Counted from the first letter of the stretch, positions 1-8,529 are shown. The stretch is 64,000 nucleotides of DNA from Amphritea atlantica (GCF_018860855.1 NZ_JAHKQE010000004.1:124001-188000); one strand, 5' to 3'. The notes: generated by a model from the letters alone, not told the origin. Numbers and translations: made by a program.

Positions 1-166
1 CTCGATTCATCCACGCCTGCATCAACACGGCTTTGGTTGCGTCGTCCTGCGCGATGACTGGAATCAGCCCCTGTTCATTGAAGCAGAGGTTATCCATCAC
101 CTCAGCCAATGGCAGCCTGTCGTCATGGGCGTTGTTTTCCAGACGCTGAAAGAACGCCTTACTCAT
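1..166 (-). CDS. hisI: Phosphoribosyl-AMP cyclohydrolase, N-terminal part (cut by window edge)
   Basis: Only the first 55 codons are present; the rest lies to the left of the window. The reading frame opens with MSKAFFQRLENN and contains GLIPVIAQDD followed by VLMQAWMN, which is the characteristic start of HisI. This enzyme hydrolyses the adenine ring of phosphoribosyl-AMP in the third step of histidine synthesis. The ATG at 166 has a GGAG ribosome binding site about 9 bases upstream. The roughly 20 residues before the conserved block are longer than in short HisI proteins. Identity is firm from the motif, although the catalytic metal-binding cysteines are outside the window. Confidence 0.85.
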   Translation of the reverse strand, partial: MSKAFFQRLENNAHDDRLPLAEVMDNLCFNEQGLIPVIAQDDATKAVLMQAWMNR

Positions 167-235
167 ATAATCATCACTCCTGCCATCAATAGCTGTTGTC
201 TCATCTTACTAGACGTTAGAAATACTTCGTTAACC

Positions 236-252
236 ATGTTATAACATAACAT
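236..252. promoter_or_regulatory. Putative Zur (zinc uptake repressor) operator
   Basis: The 17 bases ATGTTATAACATAACAT form a perfect inverted repeat (ATGTTAT, 3-base spacer, ATAACAT). They differ at one position from the proteobacterial Zur consensus ATGTTATAnTATAACAT. The site ends 38 bases before the likely start codon of the DUF1826 gene, so it would overlap that promoter. It is also about 70 bases upstream of hisI on the other strand. The zinc role is inferred from the consensus match. Confidence 0.65.
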
Positions 253-290
253 TAATTTCGATAATTGTAATAAAAATGTCAGGTGTGGGT

Positions 291-962
291 ATGAATGCGG
301 TCGAGCAGGAAGTAAATCAGGCAGGTTATATCGGGGAAGAGCCGAGCTATTCATCAGGTTGCATACCTGAAGTGCTGACTGATATTTATCAGCAACCGAT
401 AAATATCGTTGTATTACAGCGAACGTTGGCAGAAGAGGTGTCTGATTATTGCCAGAAACTAGTCGACAGCAAACCCAATTTTAACCTTCGCTCGGTCATT
501 ACTCCTGAGAAAGCCGGGTTGTCACTAAAATCCTCATTACCGGATATGGAAGGCCAATCAGTCTTCATTGACGATCTGGTGTTGTTATTAGAGATGTATG
601 CCTGTTTGTTTGAGCTTGATGAGGTGGGTGTCAGACTGCAGGTGCTCGACCGTGCCATGTGCCCTCGTTTTCATACGGATAAACTAGGTTGTCGTTTGGT
701 CAGCACTTTTCTGGGACAGGGAACCGAGTGGCTGCAGAATAGTGATGTCGATCGCAGCAAGTTGGGGGTTGGGAATCAGGGGTTGAGTGATGATAAATCT
801 GGGCTGTATTTAAGTTCCGCCTGTATTCAACAGGTTAATCCGGGAGGTGTGGTGCTGTTAAAAGGGGAAGGCTGGTATGACAATGATGGATTGGGAGCGG
901 TGCATCGTTCACCGGCGATTTCTGGGGAAAAGCGTCTCGTTGTGACTATGGATTTCGCTTGA
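291..962 (+). CDS. DUF1826 domain-containing protein, probably zinc-regulated
   Basis: A 223-residue protein recognised as DUF1826 by its central CPRFHTDKLGCRLVSTFLGQGTEW-type block (here from about residue 123) and the later KGEGW and GAVHRSP segments near the C-terminus. These His, Asp and Cys residues resemble a metal site, but no enzymatic activity is established for the family. I chose ATG 291 because AGGTG lies 5 bases before it. The in-frame ATG at 276 has no ribosome binding site and would add five residues. A Zur-box-like palindrome sits directly upstream, which suggests induction under zinc limitation. There is no signal peptide or membrane segment. It is monocistronic. Confidence 0.75.
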   Translation: MNAVEQEVNQAGYIGEEPSYSSGCIPEVLTDIYQQPINIVVLQRTLAEEVSDYCQKLVDSKPNFNLRSVITPEKAGLSLKSSLPDMEGQSVFIDDLVLLLEMYACLFELDEVGVRLQVLDRAMCPRFHTDKLGCRLVSTFLGQGTEWLQNSDVDRSKLGVGNQGLSDDKSGLYLSSACIQQVNPGGVVLLKGEGWYDNDGLGAVHRSPAISGEKRLVVTMDFA

Positions 963-1382
963 GATTTTACATAAGAGTTCAAGGCACAATAGCAACCCGT
1001 TAGGGGCTGTTCTAGCTGGGTTGCAAGCTTGATTGTATCGCCGTCAGAAGAGCGCTGGTGACATAATGACACCCGAACATTATCAGTGATTAGAACCTGA
1101 GGTGATGACTGGTTTCTTCGTTCTAGAAAGTTCATCAAGAGCCTTACGCTAAACTTTTAATACCGATTCAAAGTAAGCCCAGATAAGGGTACATAGCGTC
1201 ATAATGAGTAAAAACGTAAACGTTATGACGATTACCTGAGTTTTATACTCGTTAGGCAAATATGTTAGATAGGCTATTTAGTAGAGGGTTAGTCGGGAAC
1301 TAGTCACAACAGTAGATGAGTGTTTTCCAAACTAAGCCTCTTCTTTCTCAGTATTTCGTCCTGTATAGATAGAGCAATTCAA
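963..1382. other. Intergenic region without a recognisable gene
   Basis: No convincing coding frame. Two inverted repeats are visible: GCAACCC 992-998 with GGGTTGC 1018-1024, a possible transcript end for the DUF1826 gene but lacking a T-run, and CGTCATAA 1197-1204 with TTATGACG 1223-1230. Confidence 0.5.
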
Positions 1383-1676
1383 TTATTTCCACATAACGTC
1401 AGATTCTTCCTTCGCCGCTGCTGTTAGAAGCTCAATTAGTGGCAGTGCTCGATTTGCCATGCTCACCTCTGTTTCTTCAGTATCCATATTCGTAATAGAC
1501 TGCGTTTTACCCGCCTCGATCGCTGCTTTTAAATTGCTCAGCGCGACAGGCACGTCGGCTGCTAAGATGGCGCCGGGCACGGTAACGCTGTGTCCCATCA
1601 TTTTCAGCATGGAAAGCCCGACATCACCAAACATCGTAATGCTGCCATAGGCATCGGTTGTAAAGGTTACTAGCAT
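1383..1676 (-). CDS. DUF1840 domain-containing protein
   Basis: A 97-residue protein that fits the DUF1840 family over its whole length. It starts MLVTFTTDAYGSITMFGDVG, continues with LKMMGHSVTVPGAI and ADVPVALSNLKAAIEAG, and ends in an acidic helical tail. The family is a short conserved proteobacterial protein of unknown function, usually 95-110 residues, so this copy is complete. The start has an AAGGAGT ribosome binding site close upstream. It is a stand-alone gene with no obvious partner. No signal peptide or membrane segment is present. Confidence 0.8.
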   Translation of the reverse strand: MLVTFTTDAYGSITMFGDVGLSMLKMMGHSVTVPGAILAADVPVALSNLKAAIEAGKTQSITNMDTEETEVSMANRALPLIELLTAAAKEESDVMWK

Positions 1677-1998
1677 GAGTTACTCCTTGAATAAATTAAT
1701 GATCATCTTCCTAAGAGCAAAGTGCAGTGGATAGAAAATCATCTGCATTTCAGTGGATTGCTAATTCCCCCGAAAAATAACAGTGCTCATATAACTCTAA
1801 GTGTGCTGATCGAGTTCTTTGTTGTTTACGGGATGCTCCGTTTTAGGTTTTTGATAATGCAAGATACTCTCCTGATAAAGCATCAGCACCTGAATAATTT
1901 TAGTGGATGCAGTTCAGAGCCTTGTGTCTAATCATATTCACCGGTGTCAGTTCGAGATCGACAATATGTGCTGCACAGTGGTATGAATCTTTGCTGTG
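1677..1998. other. Intergenic region, no supported gene
   Basis: An open frame of 69 codons exists on the plus strand (1722-1931), but it lacks a ribosome binding site and its composition is not protein-like. I see no terminator or repeat of note. Confidence 0.4.
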
Positions 1999-2196
1999 TT
2001 ACTTACTCAGCAATCTATGTTGAACGTCATCAAGCGCTTTACGAACTTCGTTTAAAATTAACGTATCTGCCAGTTTTTCATCTATTTCTGGAACATCCCA
2101 CTCAAAAATAGAGCGATATTTTTCAATTAAATCTTTGACGTCTTTGATAATGTCGTCGCGGTGTGCCGATAATTCTAATTCTTCGATGTGAGCCAT
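1999..2196 (-). CDS. Small hypothetical acidic helical protein
   Basis: A 65-residue frame beginning MAHIEELELSAHRDDIIKDV, with an AAAGGA ribosome binding site 6 bases before the ATG. The sequence is rich in charged residues, looks mostly alpha-helical, contains one Trp-Asp-Val-Pro turn and has no Cys, signal peptide or membrane segment. The good ribosome binding site and protein-like composition argue that it is real. I do not recognise the family and assign no function. It is monocistronic and faces away from the MurR/RpiR regulator gene to its right. Confidence 0.55.
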   Translation of the reverse strand: MAHIEELELSAHRDDIIKDVKDLIEKYRSIFEWDVPEIDEKLADTLILNEVRKALDDVQHRLLSK

Positions 2197-2530
2197 GATT
2201 AGTCCTTTATCATCCTTGTCTGCTTGATATCTAGTAAGACATATTATGCGCTAAATTAGTTCCACTCGGTGCGGCAATGAACAGAATAAATAATTACATA
2301 TCAATAAGTAAAAAACTTATCTGTTTGAGTTAGCCTCTTCAAGAAGTCGTGGAAATAAAAAGAAATTTATACCCATCTAATACGCCACTTAGTGGCAAGA
2401 CTAGTGGCAATACATTGGCTGAGTCTGCGCGACAATATTTCTTCTCCTTTCGCCCTGCTAAGTGTTGGTTTTCAATAGGTTAATGATTTATAACTGATAG
2501 CAAGCATAGGCTTTACTATGTCCTCGTTCA
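2197..2530. other. Intergenic region with a small hairpin and direct repeat
   Basis: No gene seen. GCCACT (2384-2389) pairs with AGTGGC (2391-2396), and TAGTGGCAA occurs twice with a 12-base period (2390-2398 and 2402-2410). The region separates two minus-strand genes and may hold the 3' end of the regulator transcript. Confidence 0.4.
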
Positions 2531-3436
2531 TCACGGCGTGTAATAACCCCCTAAACGGCGCAGGTTCTCTTCAAATTGATTGATATTATCGACTACCTTA
2601 CTTCCCCCTAATGAGACGCAGACAGACAGTAATGCTTCGATGAGTGCTATGACAGGTACGAGCGTGCCGAAGAAATGGGGTGTTTCATTGTTCAGGGTAA
2701 AAACGATCTCGGCCTCGCCTGCGAGGGGGGATCGAAGACTATCAGTCACGGCAATGATTCGAGCACCGGTTTCTCGCACGATTTTGATCGCATTGACCGT
2801 GTCGATGGCGTACGGATCTGAACCAAAAACGACCACTACATCTTGCGCATTAATCTCGGCCAGTTCACTTAATAATGTACCTTGGTAGCCGTGGATAAGT
2901 TTGATATGTGGGAAGGCTATTTGGCCAACATAGGCGAAGTGGTGAGCGCAAGCAAAGGTATCCCTAAAACCTATCGTGAAAACTTTGCGGGCATTAACGA
3001 TCATGGGCGCAGCAAGCTCTAATTTACTTAAAGTCTCTTCCTGAAAACAGTGCTCTAAATTGTTAAAGGTCGTGGTAGAAAATTCGGATAACACATTGTT
3101 TTCAGTGTTATTGCTGGCGAGGTTTTGTAACGACTCCGCGCGCTGGCTGAACGAGGAGGGCGCTTTAGCGTGTATCGCTTCTTGGAACAACTGTCTGAAA
3201 CTATCGTAACGCTCAAAGCCTAATGTTTTCGCTAGCCGTGTCATGGTTGAGGGGGTGACAGATGCGGTTTCAGCACTCTTACGGATTGATAGCAGCGCGA
3301 CTTCCACAGGATGTTCTAGAACAAAATCAGCCGCTTTTTTCAGTTGCGTTGTAAGTGTTGGGTAAAGCGAAGAGAGTTCTTTTAATACTCTATCGGCATC
3401 ACTTATGTTCTGTGGTTGGCTGGTTTCTGTTGTCAT
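2531..3436 (-). CDS. MurR/RpiR family transcriptional regulator
   Basis: A 301-residue protein with the two-domain RpiR layout. An N-terminal helix-turn-helix (about residues 10-90, recognition part SVTPSTMTRLAKTLGF) is followed by a SIS phosphosugar-type sensing domain (about 135-265, with FTIGFRDTFACAHHF and VVVFGSDPYAIDTVNAI). It is divergent from the acyl-CoA/TRAP gene cluster starting near 3.6 kb and is the obvious regulator of it. Three copies of a GATACA-NN-TGTATC palindrome lie in that cluster's promoter. RpiR proteins often respond to phosphosugars, but this neighbourhood contains no sugar genes, so the ligand may be an acyl-CoA or carboxylate. Confidence 0.85.
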   Translation of the reverse strand: MTTETSQPQNISDADRVLKELSSLYPTLTTQLKKAADFVLEHPVEVALLSIRKSAETASVTPSTMTRLAKTLGFERYDSFRQLFQEAIHAKAPSSFSQRAESLQNLASNNTENNVLSEFSTTTFNNLEHCFQEETLSKLELAAPMIVNARKVFTIGFRDTFACAHHFAYVGQIAFPHIKLIHGYQGTLLSELAEINAQDVVVVFGSDPYAIDTVNAIKIVRETGARIIAVTDSLRSPLAGEAEIVFTLNNETPHFFGTLVPVIALIEALLSVCVSLGGSKVVDNINQFEENLRRLGGYYTP

Positions 3437-3525
3437 TGCTTTGTGTTGGTCTCTTCATCAATCGTGTTTAGCGATACCTGTCATTTTAACGAGATCACAC
3501 AGATAAAACACTTAAATAATTTTTT

Positions 3526-3588
3526 GATACGTTTGTATTGACGTGACACAAATGTACTCTATTATTGATCTATGGATACATTTGTATC
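3526..3588 (+). promoter_or_regulatory. Promoter of the acyl-CoA/TAXI-TRAP operon with three operator copies
   Basis: A sigma70-type promoter is visible: TTGACG at 3538-3543, a 16-base spacer and TATTAT at 3560-3565. Three related palindromes surround it: GATACG-TT-TGTATT (3526-3539, touching the -35 box), GACACA-AA-TGTACT (3545-3558, between the boxes) and GATACA-TT-TGTATC (3575-3588, at the expected transcription start). The third is a perfect inverted repeat. Occupation of these sites would block RNA polymerase, so repression by the divergent RpiR regulator is likely. The promoter position excludes translation starts upstream of about 3575. Confidence 0.7.
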
Positions 3589-3635
3589 GCTATGATTTTT
3601 CTATAGCCACAAAGATAATGAGGCCAGTACGACTA

Positions 3636-4430
3636 ATGACTACGCTAAGCTATGAAACTCTGATCTACACCAAGAAACAGAATTACGCAGAGATTCGTTT
3701 TAATCGACCGCATCGTTTAAATGCTGTTATCGAACAGTTCTATACCGAACTGCTCAGTGCTTTGGCTCAAGCTGAAGCCGATGGTGATGTGCGGGCGATT
3801 TTATTGACCGGTGAAGGTCGTGCTTTCTGTGTCGGCGCCGATATGAAAGAGCATGGGGCGGGTGAGCGTACCCAATATCAACGTCGTGAATACCTGCAAT
3901 TAGGTAATGATGTATGCGAAGCGATTTTTCGCGCCACTAAACCGGTGGTTGCAGCAATCAATGGATATGCTTTAGGCGCGGGTGCGGAAATGGCGTGTTC
4001 CTGTGATTTTGTGATCATGGCTGAAAGCGCAAAAATTGGTTTTCCGGAAGTCAGTATTGGTACCTGTGTCGGCGGTGGTGTTACTCAGTTTTTAACCCGA
4101 TTGGTGGGGCTAGCGAAAGCTCGGGAGCTTATTTTTCTCGGCACTAAGATCGATGGCAATGAAGCGCTGGCGATTGGTTTGGTGACTCGCGCAGTGCCAG
4201 CGGATGATTTACAGCAACAAGCCGAAGCCTTTATCGCAGAGCTGGCGAGTAAAGCGCCGATCTCAATGCGGTTTGTTAAAAAGCTATTAAACAATGCTTC
4301 GCATACCGATTTAGATGCCCAATTACAGCAGGAGCTGGATGGGGTATTTACCTGTACAACGACTAAAGATTGGCAAGAAGGCGTCGATGCTTTTGCTGAA
4401 AAACGTTCGCCAGCGTTTAAGGGCCATTGA
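3636..4430 (+). CDS. Enoyl-CoA hydratase/isomerase (crotonase) family protein
   Basis: A 264-residue crotonase-fold enzyme. It has the oxyanion-hole segment GRAFCVGADMKEH, the NGYALGAGAEM block and FPEVSIGTCVGGG. Both glutamates used by classical hydratases (in GAGAE and FPE) are present, so hydration or hydratase/lyase activity is plausible. The start MTTLSYETL at 3636 was chosen because the longer frame begins inside the promoter; ATG 3618 is an alternative. It is first in an operon and ends one base before the acyl-CoA ligase gene. That ligase-hydratase pairing matches FerA/FerB-type aryl-propenoate pathways. The substrate is unknown. Confidence 0.85.
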   Translation: MTTLSYETLIYTKKQNYAEIRFNRPHRLNAVIEQFYTELLSALAQAEADGDVRAILLTGEGRAFCVGADMKEHGAGERTQYQRREYLQLGNDVCEAIFRATKPVVAAINGYALGAGAEMACSCDFVIMAESAKIGFPEVSIGTCVGGGVTQFLTRLVGLAKARELIFLGTKIDGNEALAIGLVTRAVPADDLQQQAEAFIAELASKAPISMRFVKKLLNNASHTDLDAQLQQELDGVFTCTTTKDWQEGVDAFAEKRSPAFKGH

Positions 4431-4431
4431 T

Positions 4432-6576
4432 ATGAAAAGTTCATTACATGACTTTCTCGCGCCTAACTCAATCGCGATTGTTGGCGCGTCAACGGACCCA
4501 ACCAAACGGGGCTATAAGGCGATGGTTGGCCTGTTGAATGACGGCTATGAGGGCACTATTTATCCGATCAATCCGAAAGCCGATGAGATCATGGGTATCA
4601 AAGCTTATGCATCGCTTACTGAGCTACCCGCTGCAGCGGATATGGCGTTGATCTGTACTCCTGCGAAAACACTGCCAGCTTTGTTAAAACAGTGCGGCGA
4701 AAACGGTGTTAAAGGTGCCATCATTCTCGCCAGTGGTTTTGGCGAGGTTGATAAAGCCGGCGCGGCGCTTGAACAGCAGGTTCTTGAGGCCGCACAACAA
4801 GCAGGGGTGCGTATTGTCGGCCCGAACACGTCGGGTATTTTCAACCTGCATAAGAAAGTCAATTTGCTGGCGTTGGACAATGTTAAACCCGGCGATATCG
4901 GCATCATCTCTCAATCAGGCAATATGTTGTTGTCTCTGGCACTTGAAGCTCAGCATAACGGCCATATTGGATTCAGTACCTATGCGGGGCCTGGGAATCA
5001 AACTGATGTCGACTTTGCTGATTATCTCCAGTATTTGGGTGAAGAAGAGAACACCCGAGTGGCTACCTTTTATGTTGAGGGCTTTAAAAATGGCCGTGCC
5101 TTTTTAGATGTCGCGCGACAAGTATCGAAACAAAAGCCCGTGGTTGTGTATAAATCGGGTAGTACGGAAGCCGGTCAAAAAGCCGCGAGTTCCCACACGG
5201 GCGCTCTTGCGGGTAGCTATCAGATGACGGTCGATCTGTTGCGTCAGGTCGGCGTTAATGTTGTCGAAAATTCAGATGAAATTTTACCGGTTGCCGAAGG
5301 TTTAGGTCTGCTGCAGCAAGCGGCGGGTAAACGGGTTGCGGTGCTAGCGGATGGCGGTGGTCAGGCGACCATTGCGTCCGATCGAATTTCAGAAGCGGGG
5401 CTCGAACTGGCTGAACTCTCCGATGCAACACGTCAAGCATTGGCCAGCATTCTGTTTCCTCAGGCATCTCTAGCAAACCCCATTGATGTCGCGGGGAGTA
5501 CGGATGCACATCCGGCGCTGTTAGCCGATTGCATGGAGATTCTAGCCGCTGATGATAACGTTGATATGGTTTTTTTGGTGGGTATGTTCGGCGGCTACGG
5601 CATCCGTTTTGCTGAAGAGCTGAAAGAAGAAGAGTTGGCCTGTGCGGATGCGATTATCGAACTAGCCAAACGCACCAGCAAGCCGTTAGTTATTGATAGC
5701 CTCTACGCGCATATTAAACCGGCACCCTTGCAGCGGCTGCGTGAAGCGGGACTGCCGATCTATGCTTCGATTGAACATGCAGTAAAGATCATGGCGGCGC
5801 TGGGTGAGCGGGGTGCTTACATTGAAAGCAGTCAGCAGGCAGACAATAACGCGCCATTGGTGGTTAATGAACGCTGTTCAGCAAGCTTTAGTCAAGCCCG
5901 CGCCGAAGGGCGTGATCTGTTTGAGTTTGAAGCAAAGTCTCTACTGCGTCATTACGGCGTCGATCTGCCTTTGGAGTTGGTTGTCCGCAGCGAGGCTGAA
6001 TTGGCTGACGTGATCAGTGAGTTTGGCAATACGCCACTGGCGATGAAAGTCGTCTCAAAAGATATTTTGCATAAGTCAGATGCCGGCGGCGTTAAATTGA
6101 ATGTGGTGGGTGAGGCGGCACTTAACGTTGCCCGTGATGAGATTCTGGCCTCCTGTCAGCAGTATAAAGCGGATGCCGAGATAGAAGGAGTACTGGTCAC
6201 GCCGATGGCTCGCAAAGGCACTGAAGTCATTATTGGGATGAGCCAAGATCCTATCTTTGGTCCGGTGTTGATGTTTGGTTTGGGCGGTATTTTTGTCGAA
6301 ATTCTTAAGGATGTCACGTTCCGAGCGATTCCGCTAAGCCGTCATGATGCACGTTCCATGATCGATCAGATCAGGGCTCGTAAGATTCTCGAAGGTGCTC
6401 GTGGAGAAGCGGCGGTTGATAAAGAAGCTTTGGTTGATTTGTTAATGAAAGTGTCTGCCATCGTTGAGGCTCATCCCGAAATTGCTGAGCTCGATCTTAA
6501 CCCCGTTATTGCTTACGATGATGGCTATGCGGTGGTCGATGCCCGCGTCATTGTTAATCAGGAGACACCCTTATGA
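4432..6576 (+). CDS. NDP-forming acyl-CoA synthetase (acetate--CoA ligase family)
   Basis: A 714-residue protein with the fused architecture of ADP-forming acyl-CoA synthetases. It has a CoA-binding Rossmann domain (about 5-135, SIAIVGASTDPTKRG), a succinyl-CoA-ligase-like domain (about 150-290, GIISQSGN, with the likely phospho-His in SSHTGALAG), a third flavodoxin-like part and a C-terminal ATP-grasp domain (about 490-710, MKVVSKDILHKSD, DPIFGPVLMFGLGG). ATG 4432 has AAGGG 8 bases upstream. The family includes feruloyl-CoA synthetase FerA. It probably activates the carboxylate imported by the downstream TRAP system. The stop overlaps the next gene's start. Confidence 0.88.
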   Translation: MKSSLHDFLAPNSIAIVGASTDPTKRGYKAMVGLLNDGYEGTIYPINPKADEIMGIKAYASLTELPAAADMALICTPAKTLPALLKQCGENGVKGAIILASGFGEVDKAGAALEQQVLEAAQQAGVRIVGPNTSGIFNLHKKVNLLALDNVKPGDIGIISQSGNMLLSLALEAQHNGHIGFSTYAGPGNQTDVDFADYLQYLGEEENTRVATFYVEGFKNGRAFLDVARQVSKQKPVVVYKSGSTEAGQKAASSHTGALAGSYQMTVDLLRQVGVNVVENSDEILPVAEGLGLLQQAAGKRVAVLADGGGQATIASDRISEAGLELAELSDATRQALASILFPQASLANPIDVAGSTDAHPALLADCMEILAADDNVDMVFLVGMFGGYGIRFAEELKEEELACADAIIELAKRTSKPLVIDSLYAHIKPAPLQRLREAGLPIYASIEHAVKIMAALGERGAYIESSQQADNNAPLVVNERCSASFSQARAEGRDLFEFEAKSLLRHYGVDLPLELVVRSEAELADVISEFGNTPLAMKVVSKDILHKSDAGGVKLNVVGEAALNVARDEILASCQQYKADAEIEGVLVTPMARKGTEVIIGMSQDPIFGPVLMFGLGGIFVEILKDVTFRAIPLSRHDARSMIDQIRARKILEGARGEAAVDKEALVDLLMKVSAIVEAHPEIAELDLNPVIAYDDGYAVVDARVIVNQETPL

Positions 6577-7391
6577 GCCCAATAAATACGAATAACTTAC
6601 CACCGCTAACCGATGCTTTAATTACGTTAGACAATCGCGTTGCGACTTTAACCCTCAATCGCCATGATCTACGTAATGCGCTCACAGGGTCGCACTTGAT
6701 CGAAGATATCATCGCGGTTGCCGAGTGGGTTAATCATTGTGAAGCAGTATCGGTGCTGGTGATAACGGGGGCTGGATCAGCCTTTAGTGCTGGTGGTAAT
6801 ATCCGCGACATGGCCGAGCGCGGTGGTGATTTTGCGGGTGACGTCGCTGAATGTGCTGACCGCTATCGCAAGGGGATACAACGTATTCCCTTGGCTCTGC
6901 AAGCTGTTGAAGTGCCCATTATCGCTGCCGTGAATGGTGCGGCCATCGGTGCGGGTTTCGATCTGGCGAATATGGCGGATGTTCGGTTTGCCTCCGAGAA
7001 AGCCAAATTCGGTGAAACCTTCCTTAATCTTGGGATTATTCCCGGCGATGGTGGTGCTTGGTTGATGCAACGTTTGATCGGTTACCAGCGTGCGTTCGAA
7101 TTGACGCTGTCTGGTCGGGTTATCGATGCGGCTGAGGCCAAAGAGCTGGGGATCGTGATGGAAGTGGTATCAGCCGATGAGTTGATGCCGACCGCAATGA
7201 AACTGGCTACCCGTATTGCGAGTCAACCGCCTAAGGCGACTCGTCTGACTAAGCGGTTGATGAAGATGGCGCAGCGGATGGAGTTAAAAGATTTTCTCGA
7301 TGTCTGTGCGGTATTTCAGGGTATGTGCCACAATGAACCAGAGCATTTGGACGCAGTGAATAAAATGTTGGCATCAATGGCGAAAAAATAA
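6573..7391 (+). CDS. Second enoyl-CoA hydratase/isomerase family protein
   Basis: A 272-residue crotonase-fold protein translationally coupled to the ligase gene by an ATGA overlap. Recognisable parts are GAGSAFSAGGNIRDMAERG (oxyanion hole and CoA pocket), NGAAIGAGFDLANMADVRFA and FGETFLNLGIIPGDGGAWLM. Unlike the first crotonase of the operon, the residue after GAGF is Asp rather than Glu, while FGE and the GDGG motif are kept. This pattern is closer to isomerase or lyase branches. Two different crotonases with one ligase suggest successive steps on one CoA thioester. No dehydrogenase or thiolase accompanies them. Confidence 0.85.
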   Translation: MSPINTNNLPPLTDALITLDNRVATLTLNRHDLRNALTGSHLIEDIIAVAEWVNHCEAVSVLVITGAGSAFSAGGNIRDMAERGGDFAGDVAECADRYRKGIQRIPLALQAVEVPIIAAVNGAAIGAGFDLANMADVRFASEKAKFGETFLNLGIIPGDGGAWLMQRLIGYQRAFELTLSGRVIDAAEAKELGIVMEVVSADELMPTAMKLATRIASQPPKATRLTKRLMKMAQRMELKDFLDVCAVFQGMCHNEPEHLDAVNKMLASMAKK

Positions 7392-7392
7392 C

Positions 7393-7411
7393 GGCAAGGG
7401 TTCACCTTGCC
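7393..7411 (+). other. Intercistronic hairpin before the TAXI gene
   Basis: GGCAAGG (7393-7399) and CCTTGCC (7405-7411) form a perfect 7-bp stem with a 5-base loop directly after the crotonase stop codon. No T-run follows, so it is more likely an mRNA stability or processing element than a full terminator. Confidence 0.5.
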
Positions 7412-7479
7412 CGAGTAGAAGTAAAAAGTAACAACGTAGCTGGTTGTACCGGCCTGAGATAACAATAAGGATGCAAATA

Positions 7480-8463
7480 ATGAAATTAAAGAAACTATTT
7501 ACGAACACCGTGGTTGCCGCTGGCATCGCGATTGGGATTCAAAGTGGTGCCGCATTTGCAGCCCCGCCATCATCCTATGTGACGATTGGTACAGGCGGTC
7601 AAACGGGCGTCTATTACGTGGTAGGGCAGTCTATCTGTCGTTTGGTTAACCGTGGTAATAAAGATCATGGTATTAAGTGTACTGCACCGTCTACGGGTGG
7701 TTCAGTGGCTAACCTGAATGCCATTCGTGCGGGGAACCAAGATATGGGTGTGGCCCAGTCTGACTGGCAGTACCACGCTTATCATGGCACTAGTAAATTT
7801 GCCGACCAGGGTGCTAACAAAGAGCTCCGTGCGGTATTTTCTGTTCACCCTGAACCGTTCACCGTGATTGCTCGAGCTGATGCTGGCATTAAGAGTTTTG
7901 ACGATCTGAAGGGCAAGCGGGTCAATATCGGTAACCCAGGTTCTGGCCAGCGCGGCACCATGGAAGTGGTCATGGAGCGTAAAGGTTGGACCAAAGATGA
8001 CTTCAAACTGGCTTCCGAGCTGAAAGCGTCTGAGCAATCCCAAGCGCTGTGTGATAATAAGGTCGATGCAATTGTCTACACTGTGGGCCATCCTAACGGT
8101 TCGATCAAAGAAGCAACGACCTCATGTGATGCGGTATTGGTACCGGTAACCGGTCCTGAGATCACTAAGTTGATCGATGATAATGCTTTCTATGCTGAAG
8201 CGATTATCCCAGGTGGCATGTATAACGGTAATGATGCCGATACGACGACCTTTGGTGTGGGTGCGACTTTTGTATCTTCAACTAAAGCTGATCCTGAAGT
8301 GATCTACCAAGTTGTTAAGGCCGTGTTTGATAACTTTGATCGCTTCAAGCGTTTACACCCAGCCTTTGCCAACCTTGATCCCGCTAAGATGATCAAAAAT
8401 GGTCTGTCTGCTCCGCTGCATGAAGGCGCTGTACGTTACTACAAAGAACGTGGCTGGATGTAA
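7480..8463 (+). CDS. TAXI-family TRAP transporter substrate-binding protein
   Basis: A 327-residue periplasmic binding protein. The N-terminus MKLKKLFTN plus a hydrophobic stretch ending AAFAA is a signal peptide. The mature start SYVTIGTGGQTGVYYVVG is the hallmark of TAXI solute receptors, and the later GNPGSGQRGTMEVVME segment is also typical. ATG 7480 was chosen because AAGG ends 9 bases before it; ATG 7471 abuts the ribosome binding site. It delivers an unidentified organic acid to the fused TRAP permease encoded next. A hairpin in the 158-base gap to that gene suggests the receptor is made in excess. Confidence 0.92.
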   Translation: MKLKKLFTNTVVAAGIAIGIQSGAAFAAPPSSYVTIGTGGQTGVYYVVGQSICRLVNRGNKDHGIKCTAPSTGGSVANLNAIRAGNQDMGVAQSDWQYHAYHGTSKFADQGANKELRAVFSVHPEPFTVIARADAGIKSFDDLKGKRVNIGNPGSGQRGTMEVVMERKGWTKDDFKLASELKASEQSQALCDNKVDAIVYTVGHPNGSIKEATTSCDAVLVPVTGPEITKLIDDNAFYAEAIIPGGMYNGNDADTTTFGVGATFVSSTKADPEVIYQVVKAVFDNFDRFKRLHPAFANLDPAKMIKNGLSAPLHEGAVRYYKERGWM

Positions 8464-8500
8464 TAATACACTCCTGACCGGCGGCTCCGCCGTCTATCTC

Positions 8501-8529
8501 GACTATCCCAGAGTCCCCCTGGGGTAGTC
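8501..8529 (+). terminator. Attenuator-like hairpin between TAXI receptor and permease genes
   Basis: GACTATCCCAG (8501-8511) pairs with CTGGGGTAGTC (8519-8529) with one G-T pair. The stem is followed by CTTTCTTAG, which is only weakly T-rich. Partial termination or protection of the upstream mRNA would give more receptor than permease. Confidence 0.55.

Noticed and set aside
1722-1931. 69-codon plus-strand frame
   Set aside because: No ribosome binding site, unusual composition and no family resemblance; probably chance.
3543-3635. N-terminal extension of the first enoyl-CoA hydratase
   Set aside because: It overlaps the TTGACG/TATTAT promoter and operator copies, so it cannot be translated from that transcript.
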